Below are positions 6,488-12,528 of a DNA stretch of 12,528 nucleotides, piece by piece. Position numbers and translations under genes: made by a program. Origin of the DNA: Bacteroidales bacterium (GTDB taxonomy: Bacteria > Bacteroidota > Bacteroidia > Bacteroidales > SMBSF39); assembly GCA_021107685.1 (NCBI GenBank), contig JAIOSH010000116.1, positions 1 to 12,528 of the forward strand, given 5' to 3'. Within the stretch, counting starts at the first letter, position 1. Every line of letters begins with the position of its first letter. Under the pieces are notes generated by a model. It ran no database searches. It had not been told where the DNA came from and saw nothing but the letters and a program-made list of their open reading frames with translations.

Positions 6488-7258
6488 TTATTGTATAATT
6501 AATTTTGTGATTTTCGATTTACTTTCTTTTGTAATTAAATTATAATAATATATACCTTTATATAGAGTATTTGTATTTATTATTACATTTTTAAAAGTTT
6601 TATCAACATTATATTTTAAAATTTCTCTGCCTATAGTATTATATATTATTATTTCACCTTTATCAATACCATCAGGCAGATTATAAGGTATTGTTATTAT
6701 TGAGGAAGAAGGATTAGGATATGGATGTTCCGGATTAATATCCTGCAATTTATTTGGTATTGAAACGAATTCTCCCGGAAGGTCATAAACTTTGGTTGTT
6801 GTATTATTTGTACTATAATCAGTAATATTTGCCAGTAATTTAGCACCATACTCTCCACCTGAAACAGCAAAGGCGCTTACTGCATTTGGTATAGTAAGTA
6901 GAATTGTCCCGTTTTCGTTCATAATGCGTGATTGATAATTATAGGTAGGAGTAGTCTGAAAATATGAGTATGAAAAGCCAATTAAACCATCTGTGCTGAA
7001 CAGCATTTCAGAAACATTATATACCCAGGAAAGTTCATAACCTGCAGGAACTTCAATATTTACAGTCTTCCATATTGAATGATCTATATTATAAAGTCTT
7101 AATTCTTTGTTTTCTGTATCCTGCACATAATATTTATATCCTGAATTTGACAGATTTACTAAAGAAGCATAACCATTATACGTATGTTCATAAATAATCT
7201 GACTGTTAACAAACAGAAAGCTCAGTATTTGAATACATAGAAAAAATAATCGTTTCAT
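6488..7258 (-). CDS. Secreted protein with T9SS type A C-terminal sorting domain
   Basis: The 256-residue protein begins with a clear Sec signal peptide (MKRLFFLCIQILSFLFVNSQ, cleavage near residue 19-20). It ends with a T9SS sorting domain: PYPNPSSS at 179-186, an IIIYNTIGREI strand pair (203-213), LYKGIYYYNL (232-241), and a basic-hydrophobic tail SKITKLIIQ. The part between (about 21-175) is rich in Tyr, Asn and Ser with beta-type repeats resembling degenerate propeller or WD-like strands (for example GYKYYVQDTENKELRLYNID); no catalytic motif is visible. The protein should cross the outer membrane through T9SS and be anchored or released at the surface. It sits between gatE (35 bp upstream) and gatD (21 bp downstream) on the same strand. 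Its function is unknown and I see no logical link to tRNA amidation. Confidence 0.85.
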   Translation of the reverse strand: MKRLFFLCIQILSFLFVNSQIIYEHTYNGYASLVNLSNSGYKYYVQDTENKELRLYNIDHSIWKTVNIEVPAGYELSWVYNVSEMLFSTDGLIGFSYSYFQTTPTYNYQSRIMNENGTILLTIPNAVSAFAVSGGEYGAKLLANITDYSTNNTTTKVYDLPGEFVSIPNKLQDINPEHPYPNPSSSIITIPYNLPDGIDKGEIIIYNTIGREILKYNVDKTFKNVIINTNTLYKGIYYYNLITKESKSKITKLIIQ

Positions 7259-7293
7259 AATTTTGAGAATAAAAACATCTAAATTTTTTGATA

Positions 7294-9267
7294 TTAACTG
7301 TGATTTTCAACAATTGAATGTAATTCATTTAAAGAAATATTTCCTGTTGCGATTTTTTTTATTTGTCCCATTATCCAATCCGTTTCATCCTTTTTTTTAT
7401 CAGAAATACGTATGTCGGTAAATTTATTTTTTAAGAATGGAATATTTGATAAAATTTTTTTTTTTGAGATTTTTTTAAAATTTATACTGGTTAATATAGA
7501 TTCAAAGTCCATTTTAGGGTGTTGGTAAACAACAGGGAGCATAAGTTTTGCAAGTTGAATATCAATATTTTTTTGCTGAAGATATTTGAATAAGGCATAG
7601 ATTATTTTATAATTAAATTCTTCGGCTGGTGTATAATGTCCTTCAACAAATTTCAATTTATGCCCGAAAAAAGTTCCGATAAATGTTGGGTTAATATTTA
7701 ATTCATTGATAATTCTTTCAATAAGAGGAAAGAAATTTTTCTTGAAAATATAAGTATAAGTATCTTCAGGAACTTTCCATTCTTTCAATTGATGATACCT
7801 GGTAATAATATCTTGAGGAATATTTTTTCTTAATTTATCAATATAATCATTATCAATAGGAATAGGTGGGGAATCAGTATCAGGATACATACGGTCTGCA
7901 CCTGGTAAAACACGTTCGAAAATTGTTGTTCCATCTTCAAACGATTTGCGTGTCTCATTTGGAACTCCTTCAAATGCTAATTGACATCTTTCTTCTATTG
8001 TTTCAATAGCGGTTTTCATATCCTCCTCAGGTCCCCAAATGATAAGTTGTGCATCATCTTCTTTTGAAGACAATAACATTTTAATTTGTTCAAAATTATT
8101 TTTACTAATTACATCTTCAAATTGCTCTGAATGTATCATATTTGGTTTATCAAGGCAAGCAATGACTTTAAGCCGGTCTGATATTTCATCGGCAAACATT
8201 TTATTAGGTTGTGTAAAATGAGAAAGAATACCTTTGAAATAAGGTAGATTTACAGCAATAATTTTGTGCTTATGTTGTTTAGCTTGTTTAAGAGGTGTGT
8301 ATTTAAATTTAAATGAATAAAAAGGAATGTATTCATAATTTATTTTCCATTGGTTTGTATCAGGTATTCTTTTTTTTAATATTTCCCTGATTTGCAATAA
8401 AGCCCATTGTCTGAAACATTCATTGTGTGTAAGTTCGGGAATCCATTTTGTGTGAGAAACTCCTTTAATTTCAACACGTGTACCGCCTTTGCAACTGACA
8501 TTTACATCCTGCCTTCCGGCACCTATACCTGTCCTTACTTTTCCTGTACTCCTGTTCAAAAAGCGTATATAATCGCAAGCTTCCTTAACTTCGTCAGGAT
8601 TAACACAATCAGGATATGTAACTGTTTCTATAAGAGGCATTCCCAAACGGTCTGTTCTGAATATCCTTATATGACCAATATCTGAAACTTCGCGACAGGA
8701 ATCTTCTTCTATGCTTAATTGAATTAACCTGATTTTTTTGTGCTTTAAAGAAATTTCCCCTTCAACACCAATAATGGCAGTTCGCTGGAAACCGGTTGGA
8801 ATACTTCCGTCAAGATATTGTTTACGGGTTATATGAACTTCCCCGACAATATTTAATTTTGACAGCAATGATAATTCAATGGAAATTCCCAGTGCTTCTC
8901 TATCAATAGGAAAAGGAGGAGTATCATCAACTTCATAAGTACATGTAGTTATATTTTTTACCCTGTAAACTATTTCCTTTTTTGTTTTAAATTCCATTAA
9001 AGCTGTACCATCATATTCGCCTAATTCACTTAGTGTCGGACGCATATGACGGATGACTTCTGCATCATAATCATCTTTTTTTTGATAAATACCTGCAGGA
9101 CAATGACAAAAAAGCTTTTCCTTAGTTTTTAATTGTTGATGTACTTCAAGACCTGACATAAAGCCAATATTATCATAAATTTCTTGTGTAGATTCTTTTC
9201 TTAAAACATATCCAACTGCTTTTTTGGTTTTCTGATAATTTATTTTTGGGTCAAAATTTTTTTTCAT
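7294..9267 (-). CDS. gatE: Archaeal-type Glu-tRNA(Gln) amidotransferase subunit E (GatB-like kinase/transamidase)
   Basis: GatE phosphorylates the glutamate on Glu-tRNA(Gln) with ATP and amidates it with ammonia from GatD. The 657-residue protein matches GatE rather than bacterial GatB. It has GLEVHQQL (39-46), LFCHCP (52-57), the GatE-specific RPTLSELGEYDGTAL (76-90) and TTCTYEVDDTPP (107-118), QYLDGSIPTGFQRTAIIG (150-167), RLGMPLIETVTYPD (207-220), and GIGAGRQDVNVSCKGGTRVEIKG (247-269). An AspRS-like GAD insertion (about 335-435, LPYFKGIL to QLAFEGVPNETR) is absent from GatB; after it comes GTTIFERVLPGADRMYPDTDSPPI (446-469). The tail (about 490-657) ends with a GatB/YqeY-like IMGQIKKIATGNISLNELHSIV. 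About 35 residues precede the usual archaeal start. It is the first gene of a minus-strand group of four. Confidence 0.93.
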   Translation of the reverse strand: MKKNFDPKINYQKTKKAVGYVLRKESTQEIYDNIGFMSGLEVHQQLKTKEKLFCHCPAGIYQKKDDYDAEVIRHMRPTLSELGEYDGTALMEFKTKKEIVYRVKNITTCTYEVDDTPPFPIDREALGISIELSLLSKLNIVGEVHITRKQYLDGSIPTGFQRTAIIGVEGEISLKHKKIRLIQLSIEEDSCREVSDIGHIRIFRTDRLGMPLIETVTYPDCVNPDEVKEACDYIRFLNRSTGKVRTGIGAGRQDVNVSCKGGTRVEIKGVSHTKWIPELTHNECFRQWALLQIREILKKRIPDTNQWKINYEYIPFYSFKFKYTPLKQAKQHKHKIIAVNLPYFKGILSHFTQPNKMFADEISDRLKVIACLDKPNMIHSEQFEDVISKNNFEQIKMLLSSKEDDAQLIIWGPEEDMKTAIETIEERCQLAFEGVPNETRKSFEDGTTIFERVLPGADRMYPDTDSPPIPIDNDYIDKLRKNIPQDIITRYHQLKEWKVPEDTYTYIFKKNFFPLIERIINELNINPTFIGTFFGHKLKFVEGHYTPAEEFNYKIIYALFKYLQQKNIDIQLAKLMLPVVYQHPKMDFESILTSINFKKISKKKILSNIPFLKNKFTDIRISDKKKDETDWIMGQIKKIATGNISLNELHSIVENHS

Positions 9268-9307
9268 TATATTTTGAAAATATTAAATGATAATTTTATT
9301 AAGGTGT

Positions 9308-9315
9308 CAAAAGTA
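9308..9315 (-). promoter_or_regulatory. Candidate -7 promoter box for the gatE operon
   Basis: On the minus strand this reads TACTTTTG, an exact match to TAnnTTTG, about 40 nt upstream of the gatE start codon. No TTG is present at -33 spacing on that strand, so the evidence is only the single box plus its sensible position. Confidence 0.35.
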
Positions 9316-9393
9316 CTTATTAATTATAAATTTAAAAAAATGTTATTAAAAAAAACTTTTTATAAATAAAATTTTTATTATTTTGCCAAAAAT

Positions 9394-9416
9394 TTTTAAT
9401 TTACTTTAAATTAAAA
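9394..9416. promoter_or_regulatory. Perfect 10-bp inverted repeat next to a promoter (possible operator)
   Basis: TTTTAATTTA (9394-9403) and TAAATTAAAA (9407-9416) are exact reverse complements around CTT. The palindrome ends 2 nt before the TTG of the plus-strand promoter-like pair, a usual place for an activator or repressor site. Its composition is pure A/T apart from the spacer, so chance is possible. Confidence 0.3.
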
Positions 9417-9418
9417 TA

Positions 9419-9446
9419 TTGTTTTAAATAATTTTTATTATTTTTG
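9419..9446 (+). promoter_or_regulatory. Candidate Bacteroidota promoter for the HEAT-repeat gene
   Basis: TTG at 9419-9421, a 17-nt spacer and TATTTTTG at 9439-9446 fit the TTG-N(17-23)-TAnnTTTG consensus. It would give a 5' leader of nearly 190 nt before the ATG at 9642, which is long but possible. Confidence 0.4.
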
Positions 9447-9641
9447 GAAATAATTTCTTTATTTCATAAACATTTGAAACATATAAACTTAAATTAAGTA
9501 TAAACTGAAATAACATATTTGAGCAAAATCATATAATACTGTAAACATTATTTATACTGCATTTTGGGTTTTCGTATTATAATTATATTAATAGAAATAT
9601 ATTTTACATAATTTATATTTATAATAATTTATTATAAAAAT

Positions 9642-11039
9642 ATGATAAGGTTAAAAATAATAATTCCAATTATATCATTTTTTTTATTTTCTTATTTAAA
9701 TTTATTTTCACAGAATTTAGAAAAATTAAGTTTTGATAAACATTCACTTACATTCAATTTAACTTTTAATAACAATAATAATTATTCTCTTTATATTGTT
9801 CAGGTGGGCGGAATAAGTTTTGCAAAATTCGGAGATTTTGAATGTCAGGATAAAATAAAAATTCAAAGTTCTTTTAATGATTATTTAGTTAATGTTCAGG
9901 CTGAAAACGATACGACAATAATCAATACTAACAATATTATTGAAATTGAACCTAATAAAACTAAAACCATATCTTTAGCTGTTATTCCGAATATTGAAAA
10001 TGTTTGTGATAGTTGGGCATTAGACCTTTATGCGATAGTTAAATTTCATAATGGTTATGTTTTCCAGTCTTCAGGCGAATTAATCACAAGTATGGATATG
10101 CAGGCAAATAATGACAATTACACTGATCAGGAAATTCAGAATATGCTAATTCAAAATGATATAAATATTAAAATTGAAGCAATAAAAAATCTTAAATATT
10201 CAAATTTTGGAAAACCTACAATTGAAAATTTTTTAAAAAACAAACTTAATGATAATAGCCCGCAAGTAAGAATTGAAGCTACAAAAGCTGTTGCTTATTT
10301 TAATTTAAATTCATTAACCGATAAATTAATATCAAATCTTTTTTCTTCAAATGATACAGAAGAAAAATTAATTATTATTAAGGTGTTTGGAAGGTTAAAA
10401 GATGAAAAAACAATAGATGTATTGATTAATCGGATACTTAGTCAAAATAAAGATGAGGGTGAAATTGCAGCCGGTTCATTAATTGAGATGGAAAGTGTTG
10501 ATCTACCAAATAAAATCAGGTTTTTATTACAAAAACATATAAACTGGGCTTCAGGTTCAGAAGATGAAAAAAGCAAATATAGTATTTTATGTAATATCAT
10601 TATAAATTATAAGTATATGCACATTATTCCTACCCTGCAGAATTTATTTAATGATGAAATGTACAGTAATATTAATTATGATTTACTTAAATATTTAGGA
10701 GGATTGTTAGAATCGGTAAAGCCTGTTAATGATAATTTTTTAGGAAAAATGAATGGTGATTACTATGGTTTTTTAGATAATAGAAATGATTTTGTCAGAT
10801 TTAATGCGTTTAATTTATTTTGTACAACAAGTACAAATACCAAATTATTATCAAAAACAGTCAAGAAATTTTTAAAAGACCGCGTATTTTATATTCAATG
10901 TAGAGCCGCAATGTGGGCTGGTGAATTAGGCTTTACAGAATTTGCCAAAGAAATTAATGGATTACGTAAAATAGCTACGGGACAAGAATATGATGAACTC
11001 TGTAATGCTTTAATTAAACTTAATATCCCTATTGAATAG
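9642..11039 (+). CDS. Secreted HEAT-repeat protein
   Basis: The 465-residue protein starts with a Sec signal peptide (residues 1 to about 23, ending LNLFSQ). Residues about 28-150 look like an all-beta, Asn-rich domain with two Cys (68, 122). From about 164 on, paired amphipathic helices of HEAT type follow. Examples are 190-219 (with DNSPQVRIEATKAVAYF), 222-252 (with TEEKLIIIKVFGRL), 253-283, and a more diverged set to about 430 (with RNDFVRFNAFNLF and VFYIQCRAAMWAGELG). HEAT repeats usually make protein-protein contacts; no enzymatic motif is visible, and there is no T9SS sorting domain at the C terminus, so a periplasmic location is likely. The exact function is unknown. It is followed on the same strand, 75 bp on, by the EEP-family gene, and the two may be cotranscribed. 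Confidence 0.8.
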   Translation: MIRLKIIIPIISFFLFSYLNLFSQNLEKLSFDKHSLTFNLTFNNNNNYSLYIVQVGGISFAKFGDFECQDKIKIQSSFNDYLVNVQAENDTTIINTNNIIEIEPNKTKTISLAVIPNIENVCDSWALDLYAIVKFHNGYVFQSSGELITSMDMQANNDNYTDQEIQNMLIQNDINIKIEAIKNLKYSNFGKPTIENFLKNKLNDNSPQVRIEATKAVAYFNLNSLTDKLISNLFSSNDTEEKLIIIKVFGRLKDEKTIDVLINRILSQNKDEGEIAAGSLIEMESVDLPNKIRFLLQKHINWASGSEDEKSKYSILCNIIINYKYMHIIPTLQNLFNDEMYSNINYDLLKYLGGLLESVKPVNDNFLGKMNGDYYGFLDNRNDFVRFNAFNLFCTTSTNTKLLSKTVKKFLKDRVFYIQCRAAMWAGELGFTEFAKEINGLRKIATGQEYDELCNALIKLNIPIE

Positions 11040-11114
11040 TCTTTATTTTTTATCTTGTTGTTTTTAATTTCCTTTAATTTTTTATTTAATGAATTTTACT
11101 ATTATTTCCATGAG

Positions 11115-12224
11115 ATGAAGCAATTAATAGTGAAAACAAATTTTATTATTTTCCTTTTATATTTTTTATTTATAAATTTCATTTCAGGACAAAATCAGGA
11201 TAATAATTTACCGCTATATTCCCCAGAATCCTTTCAGGAAGAAAATACTAATCAAATAAAAAATAGTATAAGAATAGTTTTTTATAATGTAGAAAATTTG
11301 TTTGATATCTATGATGACAGTTTAAAAAGAGATGATGAATTTACTCCAACAGGAATAAAAGCCTGGAACAATAAAAGATTTTATAAAAAAATAAATAATA
11401 TCTATAAAGTTTTAATTGCAGCAGGAGGCTGGAAAACACCTGCTATTATCGGTTTATGTGAGATAGAGAATAGATACGTATTAAAACAATTAATTTATAA
11501 AACTCCCTTACAAAATTTGAATTATAAAATAATTCATTATGAATCTCCTGATCGGCGGGGAATAGATGTTGCCCTGCTATACAGACATGATAATTTCAAA
11601 CCATTGTATCAGGAAGCTATAAACATACTCTTTCCTTTTGATAAAACATCACTAACAAGAGATATATTATATGTAAAAGGGTTGTTGTTTGATACAGACA
11701 CTATGCATATATTCGTTAATCACTGGCCTTCACGATATGGTGGTTATATGGCAACTAAACCCAAAAGGGAGTTTGTTGCTTCTGTCTTGCGTTTAAAGGT
11801 TGATTCAATATTTAAATTAGACAATGAGGCAAATATTATAATTATGGGTGATTTTAATGATGAACCGGATAAAGAAAGTTTAGCACAAGTATTAAATGCT
11901 AAGAATGATACTTTAGATTTGAAAATAAATGATTTATTTAATTTAATGTTTGAATATCATAAAAATTGGAAAACAGGGACACATAAATTTCAGGAAGCAT
12001 GGGGTGTTTTAGACCAATTTATTGTTTCTGCTGCTTTACTGAAACGCAAAAACGGTTTACGACTTAGCCCTGATAAAGCACAAATCTTTAAAGTGGATTT
12101 TTTAATGGAAAAAGACCCCAAACATTTAGGATATAAACCTTTTCGTACTTATTCCGGACCGAAATATTCTGGCGGATATAGCGACCATTTACCTATTTAT
12201 CTTGATTTGATTTATATTAATTAG
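11115..12224 (+). CDS. Secreted endonuclease/exonuclease/phosphatase (EEP) family protein
   Basis: The 369-residue protein shows the EEP (DNase I-like) motif set in order: FYNVENLFD (56-64, metal-binding Asn58), GLCEIEN (113-119, metal-binding Glu116), RRGIDVALLYR (147-157), NHWPSR (202-207, catalytic His), GDFND (245-249, catalytic Asp and Asn) and SDHLP (356-360, catalytic Asp-His pair). All key residues are present, so it should be an active metal-dependent phosphodiesterase, probably a periplasmic or extracellular nuclease; a phospholipid or sugar-phosphate substrate cannot be excluded. The start at ATG 11115 gives a normal signal peptide (MKQLIVKTNFIIFLLYFLFI, ending NFISGQ). A longer frame from TTG 11055 would add 20 unlikely residues. 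The gene ends with TAG only one base before the terminal repeat of the foldback element that follows. Confidence 0.88.
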   Translation: MKQLIVKTNFIIFLLYFLFINFISGQNQDNNLPLYSPESFQEENTNQIKNSIRIVFYNVENLFDIYDDSLKRDDEFTPTGIKAWNNKRFYKKINNIYKVLIAAGGWKTPAIIGLCEIENRYVLKQLIYKTPLQNLNYKIIHYESPDRRGIDVALLYRHDNFKPLYQEAINILFPFDKTSLTRDILYVKGLLFDTDTMHIFVNHWPSRYGGYMATKPKREFVASVLRLKVDSIFKLDNEANIIIMGDFNDEPDKESLAQVLNAKNDTLDLKINDLFNLMFEYHKNWKTGTHKFQEAWGVLDQFIVSAALLKRKNGLRLSPDKAQIFKVDFLMEKDPKHLGYKPFRTYSGPKYSGGYSDHLPIYLDLIYIN

Positions 12225-12225
12225 T

Positions 12226-12424
12226 CTGTCTATAAAGTCAACAAAAATCAAGGAATCACTGTTATTACGAGAAACTGACAGTAGGGATTGTGTGATAGAG
12301 TTTCGTGGTCCCGAATTTTTGGGATTAATAAATAATGAATTAAGTTTCAAATAAACAGATTGCTTCTGAACGCCAACACACATGCCTCCCCTACGGTTCA
12401 TCGCAATGACGATATTATAGACAG
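12226..12424. mobile_element. Foldback / MITE-like element made of REP-type sequence
   Basis: The 199-bp element is bounded by a perfect 10-bp terminal inverted repeat, CTGTCTATAA (12226-12235) and TTATAGACAG (12415-12424). The match resumes after a 3-nt offset with GTCA / TGAC. Internally the two halves are imperfect inverted copies: ATTACGAG...AAC...GTAGGG...GTGTG on the left (about 12264-12294) matches the reverse complement of the right arm (CACAC at 12377 to CGCAATGACG at 12402-12411). Read on the minus strand, the right arm starts with CGTCATTGCGA and ends with GAAGCAATCTG, a widespread bacterial intergenic repeat word. I find no clear target-site duplication and no transposase. It lies right after the EEP stop codon and may also act as its transcription terminator. 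Confidence 0.6.
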
Positions 12425-12435
12425 GCACTAAATAG

Positions 12436-12528
12436 TTACAAATATTAAATATTCTTCATGAGAAATATGAAATTCATATCAGTATAGACACAAGTGATGC
12501 TGTAATAGAAATGAATGAAAATAATAAT
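12436..12528 (+). other. Open frame running off the end of the window, no visible start
   Basis: After a TAG at 12433-12435, frame 1 stays open to the last base. The translation (for example HEKYEIHISIDTSDAVIEMN) looks fairly protein-like, but the only in-frame ATG is at 12511-12513, six codons before the edge. It may be a gene starting at that ATG, a decayed remnant, or chance. I assign no function. Confidence 0.15.

Larger units (their letters stand above)
9268..9641. other. Very AT-rich divergent promoter region
   Basis: This 374-bp spacer separates gatE (-) from the HEAT-repeat gene (+). I see no gene in it. It contains a candidate gatE -7 box (9308-9315), a 14-nt direct repeat ATTTTTATTATTTT starting at 9371 and again exactly 60 bp later at 9431, a 10-bp perfect palindrome (9394-9416) and a promoter-like pair on the plus strand (9419-9446). 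The stretch from about 9447 to 9641 shows nothing else that I can name. Confidence 0.6.

Noticed and set aside
8039..8685. Two plus-strand open frames inside gatE (8039-8221, 8407-8685) and one inside gatD (5700-5906)
   Set aside because: They are antisense shadows of strongly conserved coding sequence.
7294..9267. Calling this gene bacterial gatB
   Set aside because: It has the GAD insertion and GatE-specific blocks such as SELGEYDGTAL and DGTTIFERVLPGADRMYPDTD; no gatA or gatC is nearby, while gatD is.
12189..12428. Minus-strand open frame of 79 codons
   Set aside because: It is the foldback element translated, with no family features.
1..12528. CRISPR arrays, tRNA and rRNA genes, intact insertion sequences
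   Set aside because: I looked for regularly spaced direct repeats, T-loop-like GGTTCGAATCC words, conserved rRNA words and transposase motifs and found none.

Overview
The window looks like a chromosomal piece of an AT-rich member of the Bacteroidota. The reasons are a protein with a type IX secretion (T9SS) C-terminal sorting domain (6488-7258), several matches to the Bacteroidota -7 promoter box TAnnTTTG, weak or absent Shine-Dalgarno sequences, and lipid/secretory signal peptides ending in 'SGQ' or 'FSQ'. All gene stops I could read are TAA or TAG, and no gene depends on a recoded codon. I saw no tRNA, rRNA, CRISPR array or intact insertion sequence.

Layout. 1-789 (+) is the C-terminal part of a TAP/proline-iminopeptidase-like alpha/beta hydrolase, broken by an in-frame TGA. 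790-1198 is a non-coding stretch with a GC-richer, strongly self-complementary island. 1199-2437 (-) is a Ste24-type M48 membrane metalloprotease, divergent from 2689-3561 (+), a YicC/YloC-family protein. 3562-3726 is a repeat-filled convergent junction. 3727-9267 (-) is a compact four-gene unit read in the order gatE, secreted T9SS protein, gatD, membrane metallophosphoesterase. 9268-9641 is a very AT-rich divergent promoter region. 9642-11039 (+) is a secreted HEAT-repeat protein and 11115-12224 (+) a secreted endonuclease/exonuclease/phosphatase-family protein. The end (12226-12424) holds a foldback, MITE-like element built from REP-like sequence.

The main point of interest is gatE plus gatD. 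Together they would form the heterodimeric Glu-tRNA(Gln) amidotransferase GatDE, described in the literature I know as the archaeal route to Gln-tRNA(Gln). Here both subunits, with their diagnostic domains and catalytic residues, sit in a bacterial operon, and a T9SS-secreted protein gene lies between them. GatD would release ammonia from glutamine, and GatE would activate the Glu on tRNA(Gln) with ATP and amidate it. This implies a non-discriminating glutamyl-tRNA synthetase elsewhere in the genome, or a redundant or specialised role beside GlnRS or GatCAB. Archaeal origin by lateral transfer is inference; the genes look adapted to the host's AT-rich composition, although gatD appears richer in G+C by eye than the genes around it.

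Secondary themes are three kinds of palindromic or foldback repeat parked right after stop codons (3561-3726, 790-1198, 12226-12424), and palindromes in the two divergent promoter regions that could be operators.
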